Shown here: positions 1-10,754 of the stretch, piece after piece
How positions within the stretch are numbered: position 1 is the stretch's first letter
Layout of the letters: each line of letters begins with the position of its first letter
DNA from: Craterostigma plantagineum
Taxonomy: Eukaryota > Streptophyta > Magnoliopsida > Lamiales > Linderniaceae
Direction of reading: 5' to 3'
Length of the DNA stretch: 64,000 nucleotides
Assembly (NCBI GenBank): GCA_027422505.1
Contig: JAPQWV010000359.1
Location: forward strand, 496,001-560,000
Position numbers and translations under genes: made by a program
Notes under the pieces: generated by a model
The model's database searches: none
Told to the model about the DNA's origin: nothing
The model's input: only the letters and a program-made list of their open reading frames with translations

Positions 1-211
1 TAACCTTTTTGATTATCTGATATATTTTTATTACGGCGGCCTTAATTCGCTAGTCGTCTTTGTTGTTACAACAAGCTTCTGTTCGACGCTAAATGTGAAT
101 CCCCAGTGGATCTGGTAATAATCAATTGATCATAGCTTCATTTTTCGCACTAAAATACTAAGTAACACATATGGATCAAGAAAATCTCTCGCCATTATTT
201 CAAGAATATTA

Positions 212-1567
212 TTACACAACAAGACTTTGCAGCTTGCCAACGAACTCATCAATGTAAGACTTCTCAAGCCCTTCCGTCAACAAAAACTCCCTCCACTTTG
301 CACGATTCTCTCTTACCTCTCTTGCATCCTCGCCTTGGCCTTCCATGGCCATCTTCACAGCTTTCAAAACGCCTTCCTTCGTAAACAAACCATCTTCATC
401 TCCTCTCTCAACCTCAAACCCTAGTCTCAAATCTCTGCCCATAAGCCTCGCATTAATGAGCTGATCTCCAACGTTAGGGATTAGCACAAACTGGCACTTA
501 TTGACCACAGCCTCAGAAAACGAAGCCAGCCCACAATGGGTGACGAAGCAGCCTATCGAAGGGTGAGATATTATCAGCTGTTGCTGAACCCATCCTCCAT
601 AGACGACTCCTCTTTCTCCGGTCCTCGAGGAGAAACCCTCGGGCAAAGCTTCTTCGATTGTTTCGAACCCTAACGGTGGCTTCAGAGCAGCGAAAAAGGG
701 CCGGCCAGTGAGCTCCAAGGCCAGCATTAGTTCTTGGAACTGCTCAGTTTTCACCCTCGCCTCGCTCCCAAAGGCACAGTAGATCACTGAATTTTCTTGA
801 AATTGATTTAACCAATTAGCCCACTTTGGGTCTAGGGCTGCGGCCGGCGGCTCGGGCAAGACGGGCCCGGCTAAAAAGATGGACTTTTTGTACATGGTCT
901 CGAGGAAATTACAGTACTGCCCCTCCATCTCTCTGCAGCACTTGAATGCGAACGCGTCGGCTTCTTGGGCCGCGGTGATCATTCGCTCGACGTACTTCAT
1001 GTCGCTCCCAAATTCCTTCCAATTGTTGATCCAATCGACCGTGCGAGCTTCGTGGGTGTGGAGCTTGATCTCCGACGATGGGAAGCCGAGCGGTGGCTGT
1101 TTGTAGGCGTCGATGGATGGCTCGCGGCGGAAGAAGTAGCCCACGGTGGCTGGGCTTATGATGAAGTAAAGAACCGACTTTATGCCCAATTGGCGAGCTA
1201 AGGAGGGAAGCCAGTGTGTGAAATCGTAGAAGGCGAGTTGGGGTTTGAGTTCTCGGAGGAGGGTTTCGACGGTGGGCTGGGTCAAGTCCATTGCGCGGCG
1301 GAGGAGGGCGTAGGAGTGGAAGGGGACGTCGGAGGTTGTCTCGGTGGCCGCCGGCAGGCCTTGGACTGTAGGGACTGAAATGGGGACGAAGCTTATGAGG
1401 TTTGGGTGGAGGTTGAATTGGGCGAGCTTCGATTGGGTGCCTTTGGGGAGGATGAAGAGTATTGCGTGGCCTCTCTCGGCGAGCTTGTTGGCGAGGTGGA
1501 GGAAGGTGGTGAGGTGTCCGAAGGCGAACCATGGGTACATGGCGATCTTTAGCTGCCTTTCTCCCAT
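212..1567 (-). CDS. UDP-glycosyltransferase, UGT79/UGT91-type (sugar-on-sugar)
   Basis: Single-exon 451-residue GT1 enzyme, full length for the family. The N-terminal acceptor half carries the catalytic His18 (motif FAFGHLTTF) and the partner Asp115 (AFYDF). The C-terminal half carries the UDP-sugar-binding PSPG box at about residues 326-370, starting GWVQQQLIISHPS and ending VGDQ. The box has HCGLASFSEA in place of the common HCGWNSTLE and keeps the invariant HCG and final DQ. This PSPG variant and the FAFGH start are typical of the UGT79/91/94 clade, which adds a second sugar to flavonoid or terpenoid glycosides; the exact acceptor and sugar donor cannot be read from the sequence. The start is the first ATG of the frame, preceded in sense by a pyrimidine/A-rich leader. 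No break is seen. It is a cytosolic enzyme by family knowledge. Confidence 0.93.
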   Translation of the reverse strand: MGERQLKIAMYPWFAFGHLTTFLHLANKLAERGHAILFILPKGTQSKLAQFNLHPNLISFVPISVPTVQGLPAATETTSDVPFHSYALLRRAMDLTQPTVETLLRELKPQLAFYDFTHWLPSLARQLGIKSVLYFIISPATVGYFFRREPSIDAYKQPPLGFPSSEIKLHTHEARTVDWINNWKEFGSDMKYVERMITAAQEADAFAFKCCREMEGQYCNFLETMYKKSIFLAGPVLPEPPAAALDPKWANWLNQFQENSVIYCAFGSEARVKTEQFQELMLALELTGRPFFAALKPPLGFETIEEALPEGFSSRTGERGVVYGGWVQQQLIISHPSIGCFVTHCGLASFSEAVVNKCQFVLIPNVGDQLINARLMGRDLRLGFEVERGDEDGLFTKEGVLKAVKMAMEGQGEDAREVRENRAKWREFLLTEGLEKSYIDEFVGKLQSLVV

Positions 1568-2166
1568 TTTTCCTTTTTCTTTTTTTTTTCGTGTGTTGTT
1601 TATAAGAAGGAAACCCTTGAGTTCTATGTGATTTGCAGAGTGAGTTGTTTCAAGGGTTTAATCCATGGGTTGAGGAATTTGCAGGAAATGGAATCGCCAG
1701 ATCTCACCATTATTAGCAAGAACCTTGATTTTGTCAAATATAGTACGTTAAGATAGGAGACGACCCCTATACTTTTGCTTGCATCTCTCTCGCATAGGTG
1801 ACTATTGCAGATCTGCTTTGTTTTTATCCAATTAGAAACACATACTAGCACACACACATCTTCTAATTTAATGGCGAAATTACAACAGTGGTATATATCC
1901 TAAGTTTAAACAACGTGAACTTCCTAGATTCTCATGTGGACGAACAGACCAAACACGTACCCATTGTTCAAAACCTTGATTTTTTCTATGGTGTTTGTTA
2001 CACTATTTATTGATGGATGATGAATCTATGGTATTTGGTATGATGGTTGTTGCTTGCGACTATCACATCACAATTTCAAAGTAAATAGCTAAGGATAGTT
2101 TTTAATTATTAATATTATGTAGAACCAAGACCAACCATTCACAAATGTCTTGGACTAAAATTATTA
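1568..2166. other. Intergenic, upstream of the UGT79-like gene
   Basis: AT-rich non-coding stretch that must hold the promoter of the minus-strand UGT. I see no further gene and no convincing repeat before the MITE that begins at 2167. Confidence 0.6.
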
Positions 2167-2406
2167 CTCCCTCCGATTTTATTTACATGTCGTTTTAGCT
2201 CTTTAAGTTTGTTTCTAATTAGTTATCGTTTTACAGATTTCAAGACAAATATTTATCATATTTCCAGTTTTACCCTTTTAAATATTATTAAATGGAATAT
2301 ATGAAATAGTCTTCAGCAATTAATTAGGGGTATATTAGACATTTTATTCTATTTCTTAATATGAGTGCAAAAACCTTAAACGACACCTAAAAAAAATCGG
2401 AGGGTG
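2167..2406. mobile_element. Stowaway-like MITE (Tc1/mariner), 240 bp
   Basis: Terminal inverted repeats CTCCCTCCGATTTTATT on the left and AAATCGGAGGGTG on the right are the classic Stowaway end. The element is flanked on both sides by TA (2165-2166 and 2407-2408), the expected target duplication. It has no coding capacity and an AT-rich interior. One mismatch at the right tip (GGGTG against GGGAG) suggests some age. Confidence 0.85.
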
Positions 2407-2947
2407 TATTTAGTTATTTCTTGGACTATAAATAGAAACAGTTCACCGTGACTGACTTCACATAAAAGTCTATTATAATCTCTATCACCAGTAGGGTGGA
2501 AAGATGAGCCGAGCCGGCTCGTGAGCTCGACGAGCCGGCTCGATAAAAGCTCGGCTCAAGCTCGACAAAAATGAGCTCGAGCTCATTTATGTTGAGCTCG
2601 AGCTCGAGCTCATTTAAGTCGAGCTCGAGCTTGAGCCCAAACATAGTGGCTCGAAAGCTCGCGAACAGGCTCGCGAGCTTTTTCCTTTTTTTTTTTTTTA
2701 ATTTTTTATATTTTTATATTTTAATAATAATTTATATTATTCTTTATTTTTTAAAAAAATTCGATTATTTTAAAAATTTTATATTAACTTATATTATTTT
2801 TACTAATTTTTTACTAAAAATCTCGATTTTATAAAAAAAAAAGGTATATTTTTTTGTATTTTTATATTAATTTATATTATTTTTATAAATTTAATAATTT
2901 TTTTTTATTAATGAGCCGAGCTCGAGCTCGATGAGCTTCGTGAGCTC

Positions 2948-4661
2948 TGATAAGTTAGGATTTTACGAACATCTTAGACCCGAAAAATTGCGTAAATCCA
3001 TCGTTATATGTCTAAATGTCCGAGAATATCCTATCGTATGTTACTTTTCATATTTTACAGGTAAAAGAGCAAAAGAGCTGAAAATCGGTAACGAACTTGG
3101 GCCAAAAATCATCCTAAACTATGAGCCCATGAAAGCCCAAAACAATTCGGCCCGTAAGCTAAATTTCGACCCATGATAGAAGCCCAAAAACAACAAAAAC
3201 AGCCCAATTACTTCAGCCCATTAAGCAGCCCAACTCATTTTAGATACAATATATATATATATATATATATATAGATACAAAGAGTGAGAGAGAGGGAACG
3301 ATCGACACTGCACACCATTATTGAAGAAATGACCACAAACACAACACGACAGTTCTACGGATTAAGCGGACACGAGCAGACATTTGGACGACATAAAGAG
3401 AAGAATCAAAAGAAAAGTGCAGACATCTTTACGACTTAGCACGCCTCGAGCACACACGAGTTATTTCACGGTTGAAGTGCCTATAAAATGGGGAGAAGAT
3501 GGGCAGAATTCGGGAGGCGCACTTTGAATAAAATTAGCGCAGAGAGAGACGGAGAGGACTGTGAACAAAATCTGCCCAAGGAGAGACGCCGGAGGTCGAG
3601 GGCTGCAAGGTGCTGTGTTCGATCTGCTGGGCAGCTGCGAGCTTGGGGGTTTCTACGCGAGGTTGAGCAGCTTTTGAGGATTTGTTGGGAGCTGCTTAAA
3701 GAGGGCTGAGAACGTGTACACAAACATAGCGAGGTTGAGCTGCTTGAGAGTTAGGTGCGTGAGTTGAGGGAGAAGTTTCGACGTCTGGTGACTCGATTGA
3801 ACAAGCTACGTGAGAAGTCGCCCACCACCTGTTCGACGGAAGTACTGTGAGGGTGTATTTCTATCTTTTCTTTACGGTTTAAATTATGTGTTTATTTGAA
3901 CCTTCATTATTTTTATGTTTTAATATGTGCGTTTAAGTTTATTATGTGATTAAGGCCGTAGTAGGTCGGATTATGAATTCGTAATATTGGTGTTCGTATT
4001 TTATTTAGTCATATGAGTTGAGTTACGTATTTCTTGTTTGCACGAAATGCTTGCATGTGCCTGATCATCATATGCATGAGTCTTGATTGGTTTATGAGAC
4101 TGAGTAAGTGATTAAACCGATTAGAACAATAAATAAGGAGTACCACGACGTAAAACCGACCAGAGATGGAATTCGGTTTCGTCCGTGTGGTTTCCGAGAC
4201 CTTAGGCGCCGAAAGCGTCTAAACTCGGGGAAATTCATAAAGCCAAATGCATGCGAAGTAACTACAGTCATATAGAGATATAGTTGATTGGTTCACTCTC
4301 GCTTAGGGTGGCTATACACGCGAGAGCGGGTAGCACGTACGTTAGGAATTTCTACCTTAACTAGATTTATATTGTTTAGATAAAATCGGTCGCATTAATA
4401 CATAGGAATATTCTGTGCCGAGCACGTGCCTTGATCACATATGTTATCTATTTGCTATCTTGTGTTTATGTTATTTGTTATTTACATTTTTATTTATTTT
4501 ATTAAATCCACAAAAAAAATATAAAAACTCGTCTTAGTCTAAATTAAAATTTGGAATATTATTTTAAATTAATCGAGCTGTCCTCGTGGATCGATACTTG
4601 GACTTGTCCATTTTATACTACTTGCACGACCTAGTACACTTGCTAGTATTCGAGCGTGTCA
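2948..4661 (+). repeat. 5' LTR of the Athila-like element
   Basis: 1714 bp, TG...CA ends, containing an (AT)n tract near 3248-3272. Short open frames at 3481-3723 appear identically in the other LTR and are not genes. Confidence 0.9.
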
Positions 4662-4667
4662 AGTTTT

Positions 4668-4686
4668 TGGCGCCGTTGCCGGGGAT
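4668..4686 (+). other. Primer-binding site, tRNA-Asp type
   Basis: TGGCGCCGTTGCCGGGGAT begins six bases after the 5' LTR and is complementary over 19 bases to the 3' end of plant tRNA-Asp, the primer used by Athila-lineage elements. Confidence 0.85.
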
Positions 4687-4903
4687 AGCAGTAATATTAT
4701 TTTTAAAATATATTCTGAGTTCGAGTTTAATTTTTTTTATTATTTTTATTAATATTTTCTAAAAAACAACAGTTTAAAAAAAAATATATTATATAAAATA
4801 TATATTTTATCTTGATTATTATTATTGTCATCATTATCATTATTATTATTATCGTTATTATTATTACTAATACTATTATTATTATATATTAATTTCATTA
4901 GCC

Positions 4904-6325
4904 ATGTACAATCATTTCTATTATTCTTCAGCGACAGATCTACCTATATATGGAGAAAATGAGGTTAACGACAATATTGCAGCAAAGTTTGAGGCGATTC
5001 ATCGGAGGATGGATGAGATACAATTTCAGCGCTCACAGGCCACGCGTCGTGTTCATAACAGTTGGGATTCAAACGTATTCTACGAGGATCATTACTACGA
5101 GGAGCCACGAGAATTTCATTATGAGCGGTTTGCTCCACCTGAAAAGGAGAAAGCCGCCTGGGAGATAGCATTCGAAAAGGCGATAGAACAGGACCGTAGA
5201 GCTGAAGAGCGACGCCGGAAGTTCGATGCTACCTTTAACGAAAGTTCTAAACAATTAGAAGCATCAATACGGAGTTTAATGGCCCAAGTGGAGAAGCTAA
5301 AAATTGAAGAATCTGAATATGAGCCAGAAGCGCTCTCGAGCCACACAGAGACAGATCCAGAACAGTTGATTGGTGGAACTACGCTAGAACTAGTGCCAGA
5401 ACCAAATGAAGTTAATGATAAGATCGAACCTGAAAAAGTCGATCAACCCGCAGAGGCTACTGTAGATTTCATTCCATCAAAGCCGAGTCCTCCACCAATC
5501 TGGAATCGACCGCCTCTTCCAATAACGTCACGAAAAGAAAAACAAGATGCTTTGTTATCAAAGAGCAGCAAAGTTGACGAACAAAGGATGATAATTCTCA
5601 CCGAAGAATGTTCAACATGGATACAGACGAAGCCACCGAAGCTTAATAATCAGGGGAGTTTTTATATTCCGCGTTCTATTGGGGTTCCTTTGTTCTCTAA
5701 CTTATGTTATATAAGTGTTAGTATTGACGCGACGCCTCTTTCATTTTTTAGAAAATTTGGACTCGGTGAGCCAAAGCCTACCTCGACGATTCTCCAAATA
5801 GTAGATAGATCTATTAATTCTCCACGAGGAATCACAGAAGATGTACTGGCAAAGTGTTCTTCGTCTTTCAAGGAAATATCGCCTGGAGAGAACACTTACA
5901 AACTGAAAGACCTCCAGCACAACAAGGAGGACCAAGAAACTTTCGACCCAATTTTACGAGAATTCGTGAAATCAACAGATTACTCGAAGAGCATGGTCAT
6001 GGAGGAATTTGCTAACACATTGATGATCGCTGATTTTTACATTATTTGGGATCCGAAAGTCGACCTATGGAGAGAGTTTAAAGACTGCAACCACAGGAAG
6101 CTGTATCATTCCGAGATCAAACTCCTCTCCAGAAAGGTGAAATCAAAATGTTCAGTAGTTCTTCTGAACATACAGAATCGACGACCATCAAGACGAAAAG
6201 GAGTCGAGCTATCGACTATAAAAGAGCGCTTCTTGGGAGGCAACCCAAGTACTATCTACGCATTATTATTTTTTGAATTAAAGTCTTATCTATTGCATCG
6301 TATCTTAAGTGTGTTTTGCTTTTGA
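4904..6325 (+). CDS. Gag/protease-like protein relic of the Athila-like element
   Basis: A 473-residue open frame. The N-terminal half is charged and helical (about residues 60-130, rich in E, R and K) with no CCHC zinc knuckle. About residues 250-320 resemble the retropepsin of Athila/Tat polyproteins: SFYIPRSIG, then FRKFGLGEPKPT, then DRSINSPRGITEDVL. The catalytic D-[LTS]-G-A motif expected between them is missing; the sequence there is CYISVSIDATP. The protein then runs into a motif (LGGNPS) encoded by DNA that in related elements lies after integrase, so the whole RT-RNaseH-INT segment has been deleted. The frame is open, so a protein may still be made, perhaps a structural Gag, but it cannot be an active protease. 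It is an element protein, not a host gene. Confidence 0.7.
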   Translation: MYNHFYYSSATDLPIYGENEVNDNIAAKFEAIHRRMDEIQFQRSQATRRVHNSWDSNVFYEDHYYEEPREFHYERFAPPEKEKAAWEIAFEKAIEQDRRAEERRRKFDATFNESSKQLEASIRSLMAQVEKLKIEESEYEPEALSSHTETDPEQLIGGTTLELVPEPNEVNDKIEPEKVDQPAEATVDFIPSKPSPPPIWNRPPLPITSRKEKQDALLSKSSKVDEQRMIILTEECSTWIQTKPPKLNNQGSFYIPRSIGVPLFSNLCYISVSIDATPLSFFRKFGLGEPKPTSTILQIVDRSINSPRGITEDVLAKCSSSFKEISPGENTYKLKDLQHNKEDQETFDPILREFVKSTDYSKSMVMEEFANTLMIADFYIIWDPKVDLWREFKDCNHRKLYHSEIKLLSRKVKSKCSVVLLNIQNRRPSRRKGVELSTIKERFLGGNPSTIYALLFFELKSYLLHRILSVFCF

Positions 6326-7944
6326 ATTTATTTTCACAATTTGTCTCACGTGCTGTCTAGTATGTTTCCTCGCAGGCTCAAAGTCAGTTTGGGGGTGGTT
6401 TGTTCGCAGAGCTAGCTCGATCTATGAAGGAACCAAAATCTTCTCACGATCCGTCCACATCGATCAACAGATTTTTCAGGGCAGTGTCACTTAAACTCTC
6501 TATTTGCTTTAAGTTTTTACACATTGAGGACAATGTGATAATTAGTTTGGGGGTGGGGTGACACATGCTAGATTTGATATCGATCTCTTTGATTTATTAG
6601 TTGGTATGAACTGATGAAGGTTTTGATTTAAACGTCACTAGTGAAATCTCCTATTGGTGATGAAATTTTTTAAAATTTTGCTTGTGTCGAGATATGATTT
6701 AGCTAATTGAGTGAGAAAGTCTTGCATGTTACTTGCTTTGATATTAGCATGATTATCTGACCACATTGATTGCTTCAGAAAAATAGTACGTATCATGAGA
6801 CACAAACCCAGAAAATATTGTGAGTTTTGAGCCGAAAAAAAATTAGAGCAACACAATACTTGCTCAATGTGTTTTTCATGAGTGGCACGCGTAGTCTGAT
6901 TATTTTCGAACTTGCTTTGTTATGCATGTCAATATCACTTTGTGGATTTTTGTGTATGAATATGATAAAGGCGCTTAGGATGAGTCACTTGCCTAAATAT
7001 CTCCGTACCCAACATATCTATCAATTAGTGAGCCCCTTTGAGCTTTATTAGCCTTATTTATTGATTTGGAGCCACGATATTTAGCCACGTTATCCCATTA
7101 TATTATCCTTCATCCTCGAACCATTGTCAGCATGTTAGCTTACAAATCGCTTTATAGTATTGGGTCTATTAATTTAGAGAAAAGACGATTAGGACATGTT
7201 ATATGTGGTTGCGTTATTTTATTTATTTGAAAAAAAAAGAGATATTGAAAAAAAAAAATAATATCGAAAAAAAAAAAAGATTGAAGAAAATGAGAAAAAA
7301 AAATATATATATTGTATTTGAAAAAAAAAAAAAAGGTTACAATAGATTTTTTTAGAATTATTTTCTTGAGTTCTTAGTTATATTTTTGAGTTGTTTTTAT
7401 AGTAGTATGAGTCTCCATTGTTTGAGTCGTATTTTGTGCTATAGAGTATAGACGGGGAAAGTGATTTAGTAACTAACATGCTTGACCATATTACCTCACT
7501 CATCCCATATGCCACACCCTTATTACCCTGAGCCCCATTACAACCTTGATAAAGACCTTTTGATTCGTTCATGATATCTACTATGTGAATATGATGTGAT
7601 ATATTTGCAAGCTTAGAGTAATGTCTTTCTGTGTTGTGAATTGAGCGCTTTTATACATATCCCATTAAACACTTCGAGCGAATTGAGCGATCCATGTGAG
7701 AGTTGTCACTTGTACGTATTAGAATCTGGAAATATTTTTGTGCTATGATATAATTGCAAACTATCATTTCATGTCTCGTGTTTAGCTGGATCATTCATTA
7801 GTTGATGACGATTTCGACCAATTGTGCTTTTGATTTTCTGAGAATAGACATGAGAATTCATTTAGTGACGTTATAAAATCCTAACTTGATTTTGTTTATT
7901 CCGCTTTTATGATCGGGGACGATCGAAGCTAGTTTGGGGGTTGT
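6326..7944 (+). other. 3' untranslated interior of the Athila-like element
   Basis: Non-coding 1.6 kb. It holds three copies of an AGTTTGGGGGTKG-like purine/G tract, at about 6383, 6543 and 7931. The last lies directly before the 3' LTR and is the likely polypurine tract. There are long A-runs at 7229-7335. No gene is seen. Confidence 0.6.
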
Positions 7945-9658
7945 TGATAAGTTAGGATTTTACGAACATCTTAGACCCGAAAAATTGCGTAAATCCATCG
8001 TTATATGTCTAAATGTCCGAGAATATCCTATCGTATGTTACTTTTCATATTTTACAGGTAAAAGAGCAAAAAGAGCTGAAAATCGGTAACGAACTTGGGC
8101 CAAAAATCATCCTAAACTATGAGCCCATGAAAGCCCAAAACAATTCGGCCCGTAAGCTAAATTTCGACCCATGATAGAAGCCCAAAAACAACAAAAACAG
8201 CCCAATTACTTCAGCCCATTAAGCAGCCCAACTCATTTTAGATACAATATATATATATATATATATATATAGATACAAAGAGTGAGAGAGAGGGAACGAT
8301 CGACACTGCACACCATTATTGAAGAAATGACCACAAACACAACACGACAGTTCTACGGATTAAGCGGACACGAGCAGACATTTGGACGACATAAAGAGAA
8401 GAATCAAAAGAAAAGTGCAGACATCTTTACGACTTAGCACGCCTCGAGCACACACGAGTTATTTCACGGTTGAAGTGCCTATAAAATGGGGAGAAGATGG
8501 GCAGAATTCGGGAGGCGCACTTTGAATAAAATTAGCGCAGAGAGAGACGGAGAGGACTGTGAACAAAATCTGCCCAAGGAGAGACGCCGGAGGTCGAGGG
8601 CTGCAAGGTGCTGTGTTCGATCTGCTGGGCAGCTGCGAGCTTGGGGGTTTCTACGCGAGGTTGAGCAGCTTTTGAGGATTTGTTGGGAGCTGCTTAAAGA
8701 GGGCTGAGAACGTGTACACAAACATAGCGAGGTTGAGCTGCTTGAGAGTTAGGTGCGTGAGTTGAGGGAGAAGTTTCGACGTCTGGTGACTCGATTGAAC
8801 AAGCTACGTGAGAAGTCGCCCACCACCTGTTCGACGGAAGTACTGTGAGGGTGTATTTCTATCTTTTCTTTACGGTTTAAATTATGTGTTTATTTGAACC
8901 TTCATTATTTTTATGTTTTAATATGTGCGTTTAAGTTTATTATGTGATTAAGGCCGTAGTAGGCCGGATTATGAATTCGTAATATTGGTGTTCGTATTTT
9001 ATTTAGTCATATGAGTTGAGTTACGTATTTCTTGTTTGCACGAAATGCTTGCATGTGCCTGATCATCATATGCATGAGTCTTGATTGGTTTATGAGACTG
9101 AGTAAGTGATTAAACCGATTAGAACAATAAACAAGGAGTACCACGACGTAAAACCGACCAGAGATGGAATTCGGTTTCGTCCGTGTGGTTTCCGAGACCT
9201 TAGGCGCCGAAAGCGTCTAAACTCGGGGAAATTCATAAAGCCAAATGCATGCGAAGTAACTACAGTCATATAGAGATATAGTTGATTGGTTCACTCTCGC
9301 TTAGGGTGGCTATACACGCGAGAGCGGGTAGCACGTACGTTAGGAATTTCTACCTTAACTAGATTTATATTGTTTAGATAAAATCGGTCGCATTAATACA
9401 TAGGAATATTCTGTGCCGAGCACGTGCCTTGATCACATATGTTATCTATTTGCTATCTTGTGTTTATGTTATTTGTTATTTACATTTTTATTTATTTTAT
9501 TAAATCCACAAAAAAATATAAAAACTCGTCTTAGTCTAAATTAAAATTTGGAATATTATTTTAAATTAATCGAGCTGTCCTCGTGGATCGATACTTGGAC
9601 TTGTCCATTTTATACTACTTGCACGACCTAGTACACTTGCTAGTATTCGAGCGTGTCA
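7945..9658 (+). repeat. 3' LTR of the Athila-like element
   Basis: 1714 bp, collinear with the 5' LTR. Visible differences: one extra A near 8070, C for T near 8963, C for T near 9131, and one fewer A near 9510. Confidence 0.9.
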
Positions 9659-9830
9659 AGCTCGAGCTCGAGTTCGAGCTCATCAGGCTACAAATGAGCT
9701 CGAGCTCGAGCCGTGAGCTGAAAAGCTCGACGAGCTCGAGCTCAGCTGTAAGGGCTCGAGCTCGAGCTCGAGCCCAGAAAATGAGCCGAGCTCGGCTCGA
9801 GCTCGGCTCATTTACAGCCCTATCACCAGT

Positions 9831-10754
9831 GTAAACATGCATACATTTCATTATTATATGCATATAAATTTTTTATTTTTCCATCAGTTTAAGAAAAAAA
9901 AATACATATAAAGTAAAAAAATACTAGGCTCATTGACCATAGACCTTCTTACAGAGTCAAAGACTGAATGTGACTCAAGTCTTACCGTTCACACAAAGTG
10001 AAAAATAACGACGCCACGCCATCAAATATAATAGGTGCTTAATGGGTGCTCACAATTATCGAAACGATGTAAGAAAGCCCAATGGGCTTTTCTCATATAT
10101 TTGTCAGGCCCATTTATAGCAACAGAATCAATTAAGAGATTGAGAAACTGAAGATCAACTGTGTGTGTGTTATGTGTGTGTGTGTGTGTTCTCAATCCCA
10201 AGGCTCGAATAAAAGAGATCCCACCCCTTCAACAACTCAATCAACCACATAAGAGAGAATTCAGAAACAAAATTTTTTTCAAAGATTTCTCAATTTAAAT
10301 CTTTTTATTTTTTCTTTTTAAAAAAGAAAAATCCAAAGATGGAATTTGTTAGAGAGAAGCAAGAACACAAACAACCCAAGAGGACTTGTATTATCTATCC
10401 CAATCGCGAGACTACTGTTCTTTTTCTTTATGTTTCCATCGTCACTTTATTGATATTATTATCATTATTCTCCATCACGCAAACACCTAATAAAGATATT
10501 GTTAATCCGTATTTGGATCTCGATTTTCTTCGATCGCACCTGCCCCTATTTATTAACGATACCCCATTCTTTATTTGCTCGGTTGTTATTGTGTTTAATG
10601 TTGCGTCAGATGCCCGTCGAAGTTTTCGACTTTCTGTTTTCTTCACCAGCGAGATAGGGTGAGGGATTGTATTCGGTTGCGGTTTTGTCGAACCCTAGTT
10701 TTTTTGTTTGTTGGGGAAAATTATAGGGTTTGAGAGCTAAGCGTTCGATCTGTA
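9831..10754. promoter_or_regulatory. Promoter and leader region of the RLT gene
   Basis: Between the MITE and the RLT start codon. GCCCAATGGGC at 10077-10087 and GGCCCATTT at 10107-10115 are site II/UP1-type motifs common in promoters of growth-related plant genes. A (GT)n microsatellite lies at about 10159-10188. The transcript start is unknown; the pyrimidine/A-rich sequence from about 10200 looks like leader. It contains the upstream open frame listed separately. Confidence 0.5.
10339..10662 (+). other. Possible upstream ORF (107 codons) in the RLT leader
   Basis: The frame opens MEFVREKQEHK and holds a hydrophobic stretch (LFLYVSIVTLLILLSLF) that could span a membrane. It ends 93 bases before the RLT start codon. 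I do not recognise it. It could be an uORF, a remnant of another gene's N-terminus, or chance. Confidence 0.25.

Larger units (their letters stand above)
2948..9658 (+). mobile_element. Non-autonomous Athila-like LTR retrotransposon
   Basis: This 6.7-kb element has two 1714-bp LTRs (2948-4661 and 7945-9658) starting TGATAAG and ending GTGTCA. It is flanked by the 5-bp duplication AGCTC at 2943-2947 and 9659-9663. A primer-binding site matching tRNA-Asp follows the 5' LTR, as in Athila and related Ty3 elements. By eye the LTRs differ at two substitutions and two single-base indels, so the insertion is recent. The 3.3-kb interior codes only for a gag/protease-like relic; reverse transcriptase, RNase H and integrase are absent. 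Movement would need enzymes from a related element. Confidence 0.9.
2492..9821. mobile_element. hAT-type MITE split by an LTR retrotransposon
   Basis: The outer ends are inverted copies: left TAGGGTGGAAAGATGAGCC and right (reverse complement) AGGGCTGTAAATGAGCC. Both run into GAGCTCGAGCTC-rich subterminal blocks. The element is flanked by ATCACCAG at 2484-2491 and 9822-9829, an 8-bp target duplication as made by hAT transposases (9 bp if the next T is counted). Removing the nested element at 2948-9658 and its AGCTC duplication leaves a MITE of about 0.61 kb with an AT-rich core (2670-2920). No transposase is encoded. Confidence 0.8.

Noticed and set aside
909..1532. 207-codon Arg/Pro-rich open frame overlapping the UGT79-like gene
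   Set aside because: Out-of-frame shadow of the UGT coding sequence in GC-rich DNA; Arg/Pro-rich composition and no recognisable domain.
3481..3723. 80-codon open frame in the Athila-like LTR (again at 8479-8721)
   Set aside because: Duplicated only because LTRs are duplicates; no domain and no start context.
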